Below, piece by piece: positions 32,266-41,385 of a DNA stretch of 55,372 nt. The notes beneath the pieces are model-generated. The model ran no database searches, was not told the DNA's origin, and was given only the letters and a program-made list of their open reading frames with translations. This DNA is from Clostridiales bacterium. GTDB taxonomy: Bacteria > Acidobacteriota > Aminicenantia > Aminicenantales > UBA8522. The position numbers were made by a program, and so were the translations under genes. The stretch lies in assembly GCA_029907205.1 (NCBI GenBank), contig JARYMI010000023.1, positions 1 to 55,372 of the forward strand. Reading direction: 5' to 3'. How positions within the stretch are numbered: the stretch's first letter is position 1; every line of letters begins with the position of its first letter.

Positions 32266-34983
32266 TCAAGGGTTATGTTCAAGATAAGGGCGAAGGAACC
32301 GGCCGGTGATCGACTTCCTGGACCTGGCGACTGCTTCGGGAGTTCCTTCGGCGACGATCTCACCCCCCCTGTCGCCTCCTTCAGGGCCCAGGTCGATGAT
32401 GTAATCGGCGCACTTGATGATGTCTAAGTTGTGCTCGATGACGACGACCGTGTGTCCCTCGGAGACAAGCTTCTGGAAACACTTGAGCAGGACCGAGACA
32501 TCATCCATGTGAAGCCCGATCGTCGGCTCATCAAAAAGATAAAGGATTCGTTTCTGTTTCTCATGGACGAGATGATAGGCGAGCTTGATCCTCTGCAGCT
32601 CTCCGCCGGAGAGAGTCGTCGTCGGCTGGCCCAAGCGGAGGTAGCCAAGCCCGACTTCCTCTAACGGCATAAGCTTCCTCCGGATGTCGGTCCGGTCGGC
32701 GAAAAAATCGAGCGCCTCCCGAACGCTCAAGGCCAGGACATCGTCGATGGTCTTGCCCTTATACTTGACCTCGAGGATTTCGCTGCGGAACCTTTTCCCT
32801 TTGCAGGCATCGCAGGTGAGGACGACATCGGAGAGGAACTGCATCTCCACGATCTGCTGTCCAGCGCCCTTGCACTCCTCGCAGCGGCCGCCCGGCGTGT
32901 TGAACGAGAAATAACCGGGCTTGTAGCCGAGAGCCCTGGCCTCACGCGTCTGGCTGAAAAGATCCCGGATGCCGTCCATGGCCTTGGTGTAGGTGGCGGG
33001 GATGGACCTGGGCGAGGTGCTGAGCGGTGACTGGTCGACCATGATGACTTTATCGACAAGCTCTCTTCCCTTGATAGCCTCGAAGCCGTCGCGCGCTTCG
33101 CCGCTCCAGCCGCGATAGAGGACATCATAAAGAAGTGTGCTCTTGCCCGAGCCCGAGACGCCGGTGACGCAGGTGAAAGCGGCCAGAGGAATCCTGACAT
33201 CGAGATGCCTGAGGTTGTGCTTGCGGGCGCCTCTGATGTCGATGAACGAATCGCTGCGGCGCCTGAATTCGGGAACGTCGATTTTTTTCTCACCCTTGAG
33301 GTATTGAGCGGTCAGGGTGTCGTGGTTTTTGAGGAACTCTGAAAAGGGGCCGGAGAATAGGACCTCGCCTCCAGCCTCGCCAGCTCCCGGACCCAGGTCG
33401 ATGAGATGCTCGGCCCGGCGGATGATTTCCGGGTCGTGCTCGACGACAAGCACGGTGTTGCCGATTTCTTTCAGGGATTTGAGGATTTCGATGAGGCGGT
33501 GGTTGTCCCGGGCGTGGAGGCCGATGCTTGGTTCATCCAGGACGAAAAGCGTGCCGACAAGAGAGGCGCTCAGCGCGGCGGCCAGGTTGATCCTCTGGGC
33601 TTCGCCGCCGCTCAGAGTGAAGGTCATCCGGTCGAGGGTGAGGTAATCGAGGCCGACTTCGACGAGGAAGCGCAGCCTGTTTTGAATTTCGGCCAGGAGT
33701 TTCTCGGCGACCCGCAGCTCGAAGGGAGCAAGGCTGAGATTCTGAAAAAAAGAAAAGGCTTCCTTGACGGTCATCCTGGCCACGTCTCCGATCGACCGGT
33801 CTTTGACTTTGACGCTCAGCGCTTTGGGATTGAGCCGCGTGCCGCCGCAGGCCGGGCACGGCACATACTTCCGGTAGCGGCTGAGAAAAACCCGGACCTG
33901 GACCTTGTACTTTTTGGTCTCCAGCCAGTCGAAGAATCCCTTGACGCCTTCGTAGCCGCCTCCTCCCTCCATGATAAAACGTTGCTGGTCGGGTCTGAGC
34001 TTACGGTAAGGCATGCTCGTGGGGATGCCCTTTTTTCTGGCCTCGCGGATGAGCTCCTTCATCCACCACCGCGAAACCGACTTTGTCCAGGGCTCGACAG
34101 CGCCCTCCTCGAGGCTCTTTCTCTTGTCCGGGATGATTTTGTCTTCATCTAAGACAGCGAGGTCGCCGAACCCGTGGCAGATGGGGCATGCCCCCTGAGG
34201 GCTGTTGAAGGAAAAAAGGTTGGGGAAAGGCACCTCGTAGGGAATCTGGCATTCTTTGCACTCAAGCCGGTCGGAGAGGAGAAATTCCTTGCCCTCTTCC
34301 GTCCTGACCATCGCCCGGCCGTCGCCTTTTTTTAAGGCGATCTCAAGGGAATCGACGAGGCGCTCCCTTTCCCCGGGGTCGAGAGCGAGCCTGTCGACGA
34401 GGACATCGACCGCCGCTTTGTGCTTCAAATTAGCTTCCTCCAGGTTCATGATTTGACCATCCTGGACGATCCTCGAAAACCCTTCTTTTTTGAGTGAGGC
34501 CAGGCTTTTTTCGAGCGGCCAGGAGAAAAGCACGAGCAGGCGCGTCTGCGGCGGAAGCTTGAAAAGCGTCTCCACCGCTCCGTCGATCGTGTCCCGCCTT
34601 ACCGGCCGTCCGCAGCGGAGGCAGTGGATGAGGCCGATGCGGGCGAAGAGGACGCGCAAGAAATCGTGGATTTCCGTGACTGTGGCCACGGTCGAGCGCG
34701 GGTTCTTGGTCGCTGCTTTCTGCTGGATGGCGATGGCCGGGGTGATGCCGTCGATGAGGCCGGCGTCGGGCTTGTCCATCCGCTCAAGGAACTGGCGGGC
34801 GTAAGAAGAGAGAGACTCGATGTAGCGGCGCTGGCCCTCAGCATAGAGGGTGTCGAAGGCCAGGGACGATTTCCCCGACCCGCTGACGCCGGTGACGACG
34901 ATGAGCTTGTAAAGGGGAAGGTCGAGGTTGATGTTTTTCAGGTTGTGAACCCTGACTCCCCTGAGGATGATTTTTTCTTCCAT
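32266..34983 (-). CDS. uvrA: Excinuclease ABC subunit A
   Basis: UvrA recognises damage in nucleotide excision repair. It has two ABC ATPase modules: Walker A GVSGSGKSS (near 31-39) and VSGSGKSTLLYDVLYRG; signatures LSGGEAQRINLA and LSGGELQRIKLA; and two zinc modules, CKEC ... CPICHGFG and CEECKGAGQ ... CDACKGKRF. The start MEEKIILRGVRVHNLKNI and SLSSYARQFLERMDKPD are canonical. At 905 residues it is slightly short but complete. Convergent with the metzincin-TPR gene, whose restored end would overlap it by 44 bases. Confidence 0.97.
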   Translation of the reverse strand: MEEKIILRGVRVHNLKNINLDLPLYKLIVVTGVSGSGKSSLAFDTLYAEGQRRYIESLSSYARQFLERMDKPDAGLIDGITPAIAIQQKAATKNPRSTVATVTEIHDFLRVLFARIGLIHCLRCGRPVRRDTIDGAVETLFKLPPQTRLLVLFSWPLEKSLASLKKEGFSRIVQDGQIMNLEEANLKHKAAVDVLVDRLALDPGERERLVDSLEIALKKGDGRAMVRTEEGKEFLLSDRLECKECQIPYEVPFPNLFSFNSPQGACPICHGFGDLAVLDEDKIIPDKRKSLEEGAVEPWTKSVSRWWMKELIREARKKGIPTSMPYRKLRPDQQRFIMEGGGGYEGVKGFFDWLETKKYKVQVRVFLSRYRKYVPCPACGGTRLNPKALSVKVKDRSIGDVARMTVKEAFSFFQNLSLAPFELRVAEKLLAEIQNRLRFLVEVGLDYLTLDRMTFTLSGGEAQRINLAAALSASLVGTLFVLDEPSIGLHARDNHRLIEILKSLKEIGNTVLVVEHDPEIIRRAEHLIDLGPGAGEAGGEVLFSGPFSEFLKNHDTLTAQYLKGEKKIDVPEFRRRSDSFIDIRGARKHNLRHLDVRIPLAAFTCVTGVSGSGKSTLLYDVLYRGWSGEARDGFEAIKGRELVDKVIMVDQSPLSTSPRSIPATYTKAMDGIRDLFSQTREARALGYKPGYFSFNTPGGRCEECKGAGQQIVEMQFLSDVVLTCDACKGKRFRSEILEVKYKGKTIDDVLALSVREALDFFADRTDIRRKLMPLEEVGLGYLRLGQPTTTLSGGELQRIKLAYHLVHEKQKRILYLFDEPTIGLHMDDVSVLLKCFQKLVSEGHTVVVIEHNLDIIKCADYIIDLGPEGGDRGGEIVAEGTPEAVARSRKSITGRFLRPYLEHNP

Positions 34984-35227
34984 AGCACGCTGCCAGAAAA
35001 TTTATTATAAACGATTCGCCGCCCCTCTTCCATTTTGCCCCCAATAAGCAGGAACTCGAGGTTCACGCAGTGCTGAGGAGGAGCTATAGAAAGTACTTGC
35101 ATCACATCATCATAGAAAGAATTTGGTTTTGGTTGCGCTGGCCGGGCAGGCATCTCGGGCTCGATTTTCCCGGCTTAACAGAGGGATCGCCATGTTGCGC
35201 GAAAAAGCAAATGAAAAGCCCTACCTT

Positions 35228-35695
35228 CTAGCGGCGGCGCTTTCCTTGCAGGATTTCGGGTAATACCTTGTCCAGAAATTCGGCCGGGCAGACGGTCTTA
35301 AAGGGCAAGCCGCCTTTTTTCCCGATGAGGGAAATAAGCCGTTTGTCGCCGGTCACGAAATGATCCGTCTTCCCTTTGATGGCCGAAGCCAAAACGGGCA
35401 AATCCTTATCTGCTACCGCCGCACCGAGAGCCCTGAAGTCTTCCGGTGATGGCACCGGGATGATCTCGAGCCTGAGTTTGGGCAAATAATGATGGTAGGC
35501 CGGAAGGGCAGCCGGCATTTTTTTCTGGAGGTTCCGTTCAATCTCGATCAAGTTGAAACGTCCTGTCAGGCCAGCCAGAACGGGGAGGCCCAAACTCAGA
35601 AGGTCGAGGATCAGGCGCGGCGCTCCTCGTTCCGAAAACAGCCCGGACAGTATGACATTCGAATCGAGGAAGAGCCTATATTTTTTTCTCTCCAT
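35228..35695 (-). CDS. PIN-domain toxin (COG1569-type)
   Basis: A likely ribonuclease toxin. The PIN core has LFLDSNVILSGLFSERGAPR (first Asp), Glu in NLIEIERNLQ, and AVADKDLPVLASAIKGKTDHFVTGDKRLISL (later acidic residues), ending in a basic tail. I choose ATG 35695, 6 bases after GGGGAG; TTG 35707 is an alternative. It overlaps the upstream antitoxin by 20 bases, the usual antitoxin-first order. 155 residues. Confidence 0.85.
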   Translation of the reverse strand: MERKKYRLFLDSNVILSGLFSERGAPRLILDLLSLGLPVLAGLTGRFNLIEIERNLQKKMPAALPAYHHYLPKLRLEIIPVPSPEDFRALGAAVADKDLPVLASAIKGKTDHFVTGDKRLISLIGKKGGLPFKTVCPAEFLDKVLPEILQGKRRR

Positions 35696-35963
35696 AGGTC
35701 TCCCCAAAGAGGGCTTCCCTTTCGTCCTCGAGCCCTTCGAGCAGTGCTTCGAGCGTCACGCCCGAGGCCTTCATGATTTTGCGGATTTCCCGGCGCGCTT
35801 CATCAAGCTCGAGCCTTCTGGGAGTGACCAGAATGGAGTCCCCGATAGGGATGATCGACACGGTTTCTCCCTCATAGAGATTTCCCTCTTCGCGGACCTT
35901 TTTGGGAATCGTGAGCTGTCCACGCGCCTTGATCTGGGCTTTATAAGGCTTGACATTTTCCAT
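35676..35963 (-). CDS. AbrB/MazE/SpoVT-type antitoxin
   Basis: The 95-residue protein has a swapped-hairpin DNA-binding domain: ARGQLTIPKKVREEGNLYEGETVSIIPIGDSILVTPR, then an acidic, helical C-terminal half (LEALLEGLEDEREALFGE) suited to wrap the PIN toxin. A predicted promoter with overlapping palindromes lies 30-60 bases upstream, consistent with autoregulation. GGAGG lies 12 bases before the ATG. Confidence 0.87.
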   Translation of the reverse strand: MENVKPYKAQIKARGQLTIPKKVREEGNLYEGETVSIIPIGDSILVTPRRLELDEARREIRKIMKASGVTLEALLEGLEDEREALFGETYGEKKI

Positions 35964-35986
35964 GACTTTTTATCCTCCCAAATTAT

Positions 35987-36025
35987 TTCTGATTTCAGAA
36001 TATCATAATTCTGATTTATTGTCAA
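35987..36025 (-). promoter_or_regulatory. Promoter and tandem operators of the AbrB-PIN module
   Basis: On the minus strand TTGACA (36025-36020), a 17-base spacer and TATTCT (36002-35997). Over the -10 lie two adjoining palindromes that share an arm: TCAGAAT/ATTCTGA (35995-36001, 36008-36014) and TTCTGA/TCAGAA (35987-35992, 35995-36000). They are good candidate binding sites for the antitoxin-toxin complex. Confidence 0.6.
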
Positions 36026-36143
36026 ACGGGTGAACTCGAAATAGCTGAACTCCAGATGCGGCCAGGCAAAGAGGTGTCCGCCCATTCGGGGCTGAGCACC
36101 AGTGCCCCCGGCTTAAAGCGTTACGTATGGCGCCGGCCGTTCA

Positions 36144-36362
36144 TCAATCTATCGACCGTGCTGATCTTCGAGAGGCGATTCGCGCAGCCAACGCGCCAGA
36201 TATTGCCGCCGTTACAGGGATGAGTACCGCCGATAGCGCGTGCCCGGTACCAATCCCCTGCCTCAGACCTTCAATGCTGAGTCTTGAGAGCATTTTTGTT
36301 AGGAGAGCCATCGTAGGGGCAATAGATATCAGAACCCACAGCCACCAGCGATGCGAGGTCAT
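36144..36362 (-). CDS. Small predicted membrane protein following the restriction-methylase gene
   Basis: The 72 residues hold two hydrophobic stretches (WWLWVLISIAPTMALLT and ALSAVLIPVTAAISGALAA) and a basic Arg/Ser tail. The ATG lies 2 bases after the stop of the type IIG gene, with GGGAG 8 bases upstream, so it could be co-translated with it. I do not recognise the family. The remaining bases between it and the AbrB promoter (36026-36143) hold nothing I can name. Confidence 0.35.
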   Translation of the reverse strand: MTSHRWWLWVLISIAPTMALLTKMLSRLSIEGLRQGIGTGHALSAVLIPVTAAISGALAARIASRRSARSID

Positions 36363-36364
36363 TT

Positions 36365-39184
36365 CTAACTCCCATCAGTTTCTTGCTCAATGATTTTTCT
36401 TTCTTCCTCATTTATACCATAAAGCTCATAGACAAGATCGTCAATTTCTTTATCTGTCTTTTCAATCTGCCGCTGGATTTGTTCTTTTTCAGCGCCTTTG
36501 GCGGTTTGGACTTTTTTGTTCAGGTCCAGCATCACATCAACCAGTACGATAAGGTCATCGTGCAGTCTTTTTTCCGAGATATTAGAGAAGTCAATTGTGC
36601 GAATCGGAAGCTGTTCCACGTGGTCTTTTTTAACCTCGACAAGAGCTTCTCCCTTTTCGGGATTCATGAAAGTATAGACAAAATCTATCAAGTGTGAATT
36701 CATCACTCCGAGGATATATTGAAGTTTATAATCTGTTTTTTTGGGCAGGAGTATATGCAGGTTGTCGCGAGCGATGAAATAATCTTCAATGATTGTGGAG
36801 ATAATGCTGTCTCCCGTTTGACGCACCATAATTTTTGATGGAGCTTCGAATATCTTTGGGTCGCGTGGTGCAGCAAGCCAGGGCCCATATTTTATCCAGT
36901 AATTTTTATGCCATAAATTTTGATACCGTTTTATCAAACTTCCTCTTAGGAGCGGTGACCAGGAGCTGTCTGGGCGCGGGCCTTCTTTAACATAGGGCTT
37001 ACTTTTAATTATTTCATCGGTTTGTGCCGGCGTGCCCTTTCCCTTTTCGAACGGTTTAGCGCCATTGAACACATCGCAAAAGGAACTGAGTGGCGAGGAA
37101 AGTGATCTAATTTTATGTAAGAGTTGCAGGCTTCTAGGTGAAGTCAAAATGTTTATTGGATCTCCACTCCTGGGAATGTAAGCGCCCGGCAAATTATTGG
37201 TTAGATGGATTTCATTGTGTTCTCTCGTATCAACCTTAATCATATCTCTATTTAAAATGCCGTGCCTTGACTTCTCAAAAATAAGGATGTGAGTGTCGAC
37301 TACAGCGGGAAACGCTTTTTGAGCTAAATGAAGTATTCTCCTCCAGCGATAGTTCGAGGTAAGATAAGAACGAATTTTCCGAAAATTAACCGATTGCAAC
37401 CAAGTATTGGAAACGATCACTCCAAGCAAGGCTTTTTCTTTCAATTGAAGATGATAGCGTTCTAAGAATAACAGGTACCAATCTTTTTGATAATCTTGAT
37501 GCTCATATTTCGCTGCAAAGTATTTTTGTTGCTTTTCGGGGATCATGTATCCATAAGGGGGATTGCCGATAACGACATCGAATCCGCCTTCTTCTTTCAT
37601 TATCTTTGGAAATTCGTCTTCCCAGTTGAAAGGCTTTACCTTATACCAGTCATCGCCGAAGTATTTTTTAAGCTCTAAGATGTCGCCAGAAATCAGGGAA
37701 TTTCCGCACTTAATGTTTTTATCGAGCATAGGAAGGATTGCCCTCCCCGGGATGATCCCGTATTCACCTTCAAGCATCTTGAGCATTAAGGAGAGCTGCG
37801 TGAGCTCGACAGCTTGCTCGTCGATATCCACGCCAAAAATATGCTCGCGGAGGATTTCGCTTTTTTCATGGATCGACAGGCGAGGCTCTTCTTCCTCTTC
37901 TAAGTCGAGCTTTCGTTGTCCCTCTTTCGGTTTTGCTTTTCTTTTTTTCTGGTCGAGGTAGTAGTTCAATATCTCCTCATAAGCTCTGATCAGGAAGCTA
38001 CCAGAGCCACAGGCTGGGTCTAATATTCTCAGTTTTTTGATTCTCCTAGGAGATAGTCCCTCGAGCAGTTTGCCGACTGTGTTTTTCACGATATAATCAA
38101 CAATATATTCCGGCGTGTAATAAACCCCACCGGCCTTGCGCACTTCGGGTTTTAATTCATATTTAACCTGGTGGTCGGTAAGCCTGATTGTATATCCGAG
38201 ATACTGCTCATAGATATTTCCCAGGACTTCAAGCGGAATCACGTCAAATTGATAAGGATTATATGTTTCAGAGACAACGTCGCTTATTACTTTGAAATCA
38301 ATAGCCAGATTGCTCTCCCATTCTTGAGGCCGGAAGAGATCGCTGTCGAAGCTGATGTTGTAGTGCTTGAATTCCTCTCTGAGAAAAATCATTGTGTTCG
38401 TGCCAACAATCTCGGTTCGTTCTCCGAAGATCTCTTTCAAAGGCGGTCGATAAATGAGGCCTCTATCTTCACACGAGCGCATGAAAATAATCCGGTCAAG
38501 AAGACGCTGGGTTATTTCTCGCAGGTAATTGGCATCTTTTTCTCGGTCTTCTGTATGAAAAAGTTGAGGATTATTTTTGAAGATGTCTTTAGCAAGTATT
38601 TCGCGCCATCTCTTGAGGTCTTCGAGAATGGCTTTGTCAACCGGAATCCTTTCTTTTGGTTTGACGAGCAGCAGTCTATCGAGTTCGCCTTTTAAAACTG
38701 ATTCTTTAGAAAGAATCCAGAGTTTTTCAAATTGCGGAAAATATTCTTTCCAGTTCAGATCGATTTTTAGTCCCTTGAGCGGATTTCTTGAGTCAGGCTT
38801 GACCGTGACATCGAAAAGCTTTAGCTCTTCAAAGTCAGTGAGCAAAACAAAAGGGACTCCCTTCCTGTTATAGCCGTAACGGACAGCCTGGTCGATATGT
38901 CTTTTAAGATCTGCCTTTGGAGGTTTGGCTTCGACAAAAATCTTGATCTTTCCGTCGATCTTCAGCCCGTAATCTACTCTGCCGCGTGATATTTTTTCTT
39001 CAGGGCTAACCTCATTCCTGTCGGTAACTTCCCAACCAAGGACTTCTTTTAGGAGAGGTTGAATGAATGACGTTTTGGCTGCTTCTTCGTTATAATCTTT
39101 AATCCGGCCTGAAGCGAGCTCCTTCTCAAACTTTTGGATCAGACTCGATAGATTTTCTTTTGCTTTTTCTTTTGTCAGTTCCAT
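36365..39184 (-). CDS. Type IIG restriction enzyme / N6-adenine methyltransferase
   Basis: One 939-residue protein combines cleavage, methylation and recognition. The N-terminal nuclease core has D71 and E85-x-K87 (DYGLKI ... KIFVEAK, a PD-(D/E)xK site). The methylase motif I is DPACGSGSF (389-397) and motif IV NPPYG (541-545), so it methylates adenine. The last 250 residues resemble the TaqI-like specificity domain (DGDSIISTII-type strand, KKDHVEQLPIRTIDFS) and a coiled coil. No separate methylase or specificity gene is needed. Recognition sequence unknown. Start follows no strong Shine-Dalgarno. It lies beside a toxin-antitoxin pair in a small defence cluster. Confidence 0.88.
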   Translation of the reverse strand: MELTKEKAKENLSSLIQKFEKELASGRIKDYNEEAAKTSFIQPLLKEVLGWEVTDRNEVSPEEKISRGRVDYGLKIDGKIKIFVEAKPPKADLKRHIDQAVRYGYNRKGVPFVLLTDFEELKLFDVTVKPDSRNPLKGLKIDLNWKEYFPQFEKLWILSKESVLKGELDRLLLVKPKERIPVDKAILEDLKRWREILAKDIFKNNPQLFHTEDREKDANYLREITQRLLDRIIFMRSCEDRGLIYRPPLKEIFGERTEIVGTNTMIFLREEFKHYNISFDSDLFRPQEWESNLAIDFKVISDVVSETYNPYQFDVIPLEVLGNIYEQYLGYTIRLTDHQVKYELKPEVRKAGGVYYTPEYIVDYIVKNTVGKLLEGLSPRRIKKLRILDPACGSGSFLIRAYEEILNYYLDQKKRKAKPKEGQRKLDLEEEEEPRLSIHEKSEILREHIFGVDIDEQAVELTQLSLMLKMLEGEYGIIPGRAILPMLDKNIKCGNSLISGDILELKKYFGDDWYKVKPFNWEDEFPKIMKEEGGFDVVIGNPPYGYMIPEKQQKYFAAKYEHQDYQKDWYLLFLERYHLQLKEKALLGVIVSNTWLQSVNFRKIRSYLTSNYRWRRILHLAQKAFPAVVDTHILIFEKSRHGILNRDMIKVDTREHNEIHLTNNLPGAYIPRSGDPINILTSPRSLQLLHKIRSLSSPLSSFCDVFNGAKPFEKGKGTPAQTDEIIKSKPYVKEGPRPDSSWSPLLRGSLIKRYQNLWHKNYWIKYGPWLAAPRDPKIFEAPSKIMVRQTGDSIISTIIEDYFIARDNLHILLPKKTDYKLQYILGVMNSHLIDFVYTFMNPEKGEALVEVKKDHVEQLPIRTIDFSNISEKRLHDDLIVLVDVMLDLNKKVQTAKGAEKEQIQRQIEKTDKEIDDLVYELYGINEEERKIIEQETDGS

Positions 39185-39284
39185 AACGCTAAATGCTTGC
39201 GATTGATATATTTATAACACACAAGAGCAGGGTTTTCAAGAGAAAAGGCAGCAGGGATGTCGAGTCGCGCGCCTTCCGATTTTG

Positions 39285-39313
39285 TTGAGAAGCATCCGGA
39301 CTTTTCATATAAT
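39285..39313 (+). promoter_or_regulatory. Predicted promoter of the DUF3311-symporter operon
   Basis: TTGAGA (39285-39290), a 17-base spacer and a perfect TATAAT (39308-39313). AAGAAAGGAGG follows before the GTG at 39343. Confidence 0.6.
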
Positions 39314-39342
39314 GAGCGGAGCTTTAAGAAAGGAGGCCACTC

Positions 39343-39564
39343 GTGCCCAAAGGAACAAAGCTGGCCCTCGTCTTCGGTTCCATCCCCTTTGTGACTCTTG
39401 TTTTCGCCCTGCCGCTTGTCAACAGAATTAAGCCTATCATCTTGGGCTTTCCGTTCGTGCTTTTCTGGATCATCCTCTGGGTTTTCCTGACGCCATTCAT
39501 CTTGATGGCCGCTTATTGGGCGGAAAAGAAATTTAATAAGAGCGGCGAAGCGGGCGACTCATGA
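39343..39564 (+). CDS. DUF3311 small membrane subunit
   Basis: The 73-residue protein has two transmembrane segments (ALVFGSIPFVTLVFALPLV and ILGFPFVLFWIILWVFLTPFILMAAYW) and a charged tail. DUF3311 proteins are commonly encoded beside solute:sodium symporters and may assist them. It starts at GTG after AAGGAGG. The stop overlaps the symporter ATG (ATGA at 39561-39564). Confidence 0.8.
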   Translation: MPKGTKLALVFGSIPFVTLVFALPLVNRIKPIILGFPFVLFWIILWVFLTPFILMAAYWAEKKFNKSGEAGDS

Positions 39565-41018
39565 ACACGGCGCTGCTCATCATCTTCGTCACGATTGTGT
39601 TCTCGGCTGGCCTCGGCATTTTTGCCGGCCGGAAGGTCAAGATGAACTTAGAGAACTGGACCGTGGGCGGCCGCCGCTTTGGCGTCATCCTGATCTGGCT
39701 TCTCATGGCCGGAGAGATCTACACGACCTTCACCTTCCTGGGAGCCAGCGGCTGGGCTTATTCAAGGGGCGCGCCGACATATTACATCCTGATTTACGGC
39801 ACGCTGGCCTATACCGTCTCGTTTTTCATTTTGCCGGCCATCTGGAAGGTGGGAAAGCGTTACGGACTTCATACCCAGCCGGATTTTTTCATCAAGAGAT
39901 ACGACAGCCGCGGCCTGGGAGTCCTTGTGGCCGGGATCGGCGTGCTGTCCATCATCCCTTACTTGCAACTCCAGCTCGCTGGTCTCGGACTCATCGTCGA
40001 AGTGGCGAGCGGCGGCGCTGTCCAATCCAACGCAGCCATCCTCGTGGGGTTTGTCCTGACCTGCGCCTTTGTCTACACAAGCGGCATCCGGGGGACGGCC
40101 TGGGTGTCCATCGTCAAGGATGCGATGATGATCGCGGCTGTGGCGATTGTGGGCATCGGCGTTCCCCACATCTACTTCGGCGGGTTCGGCAAGATGTTTC
40201 GTTCGCTCATCGAGGCGCATCCAAACCATCTCGTCTTCCCGGGAGCTGCGCCGGGGATGGACGTCCTCTGGGTCATGTCCACGGTGCTTCTGACCGGACT
40301 CGGTTTCTACATGTGGCCCCACGTCTTCGGGTCGGCTTTCTCGGCCAGGAGCGCGGAGACGATTAAGAGAAACGCCGTCATCATGCCCTTCTACCAGATT
40401 CCGATCCTTCTCGTTGTCATGGTCGGGTTCACGGCGTTACTCGTCATTCCAGGGCTAAGAAACGGCGACATGGCTTTCCTGGAGCTCGTTAACAAGACGT
40501 ATCCCTCCTGGTTCATGGGGTTTGTTGGAGCGGCCGGTGCAGTCACGGCCATGGTGCCGTCTTCTGTCCTGGTGCTTTTCGCTTCCACCCTGCTCGCTAA
40601 AAACGTCTATCAGGCAGGCTTTGCGCCCAAAGCCAGCGAAGAAAGGATTCTCGGCCTGTCGCGCCTCATGGTCCTCATCATCATGGGGTTTGCCCTTCTT
40701 TTTGCTATTTTCCTTCCAAACGCCCTGGTTAACCTTCTTCTCATCGGTTACGATGGCGTCAGCCAGTTTTTCCCGGGGGTTGTCCTGGGTTTGTTCTGGA
40801 AAAGAGTACAGCGCAGGGGAGTCGTGTGCGGACTGGTCACGGGATTCATCCTGGCAGCCGTGCTCGTCTTCAGCCGGAATGATCCCTTTTTGGGTCTGAA
40901 CGCAGGCTTTGTGGCTCTGGTCGTGAATGCTGTCGTAACCGTGGCCGTCAGCCTGATGGGCGAGGATAAGAGAGCTCATCAGAATGGAAATTCTCCCTCC
41001 ATCTCTCCCGGAATCTGA
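39561..41018 (+). CDS. Sodium:solute symporter (SSS family)
   Basis: The 485-residue integral membrane protein has about 13 predicted helices. Family features include NWTVGGRRFGVILIWLLMAGEIYTTFTFLGASGWAYSRG, the LPAIWKVGKRYGLHTQPDFF region, and GIRGTAWVSIVKDAMM. The partner DUF3311 gene is typical of monocarboxylate/pantothenate-like members, so an organic acid is a fair guess at the substrate. Not determined by the sequence. Confidence 0.9.
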   Translation: MNTALLIIFVTIVFSAGLGIFAGRKVKMNLENWTVGGRRFGVILIWLLMAGEIYTTFTFLGASGWAYSRGAPTYYILIYGTLAYTVSFFILPAIWKVGKRYGLHTQPDFFIKRYDSRGLGVLVAGIGVLSIIPYLQLQLAGLGLIVEVASGGAVQSNAAILVGFVLTCAFVYTSGIRGTAWVSIVKDAMMIAAVAIVGIGVPHIYFGGFGKMFRSLIEAHPNHLVFPGAAPGMDVLWVMSTVLLTGLGFYMWPHVFGSAFSARSAETIKRNAVIMPFYQIPILLVVMVGFTALLVIPGLRNGDMAFLELVNKTYPSWFMGFVGAAGAVTAMVPSSVLVLFASTLLAKNVYQAGFAPKASEERILGLSRLMVLIIMGFALLFAIFLPNALVNLLLIGYDGVSQFFPGVVLGLFWKRVQRRGVVCGLVTGFILAAVLVFSRNDPFLGLNAGFVALVVNAVVTVAVSLMGEDKRAHQNGNSPSISPGI

Positions 41019-41129
41019 GAATGTTTCGTAGCGCGGGCCGTCTTTCTTATAGAGATCGCCGTGCAACTCCGCGAGAGCTTTGGAAGACTGTTGGGCGGAG
41101 GAGTCAAGATCGAAAAAGAAAATAGTCCC

Positions 41130-41174
41130 TTGACAAGCCAAAAAATACACCTTATCATGTGTATAATAAGGTGT
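41130..41174 (+). promoter_or_regulatory. Promoter and operator of vapB
   Basis: TTGACA (41130-41135), a 17-base spacer and TATCAT (41153-41158). ACACCTTAT (41147-41155) and ATAAGGTGT (41166-41174) form a perfect 9-bp inverted repeat with a 10-base centre, overlapping the -10. TATAAT at 41162-41167 is a second -10 candidate. This is the expected arrangement for VapB autoregulation. Confidence 0.6.
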
Positions 41175-41178
41175 AAAT

Positions 41179-41376
41179 ATGAGGACCAATATCATGATTG
41201 ATGACGCGCTCATGAAAGAAGCTCTGAGGCTCTCAGGAATGAAAACGAAACGGGATGTCGTCCACAGGGCATTGGAGGAGTTTGTGCGAAACCTGAAGAA
41301 AAGGGATTTGCGGGAAATCCGGGGCAAAATTCAGTTTGCGACCGACTACGACTATAAGAGGATGAGGTCGCGGTGA
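41179..41376 (+). CDS. vapB: VapB-type antitoxin
   Basis: The 65-residue protein has a ribbon-helix-helix domain: TNIMIDDALMKEALRLSGMKTKRDVVHRALEEFV, then the VapB tail GKIQFATDYDYKRMRSR. The next gene should be vapC: GTG at 41373 with codons for Met-Ile-Leu-Val begins it, but the homology stops at 41385. The antitoxin is therefore an orphan here. An intact vapC starting with the same bases lies at 45578. Confidence 0.85.
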   Translation: MRTNIMIDDALMKEALRLSGMKTKRDVVHRALEEFVRNLKKRDLREIRGKIQFATDYDYKRMRSR

Positions 41377-41385
41377 TCCTGGTTG
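41350..41385 (+). repeat. vapB/vapC junction repeat, copy 1
   Basis: These 36 bases (last VapB codons through the first 13 bases of vapC) match 45555-45590 at 33 positions in direct orientation, exactly 4205 bases apart. Sequence on both outer sides differs. Confidence 0.8.

Noticed and set aside
34938..35153. Minus-strand ORF containing NLEFLLIGG, reminiscent of nucleotidyltransferase antitoxins
   Set aside because: Only nine residues resemble the family, there is no catalytic motif, and the ORF overlaps the start of uvrA. The gap 34984-35227 holds nothing else I can support.
36060..36130. attC-like or integron-like site near GCGTTACG
   Set aside because: No paired core sites or integrase; the likeness is limited to a few bases.
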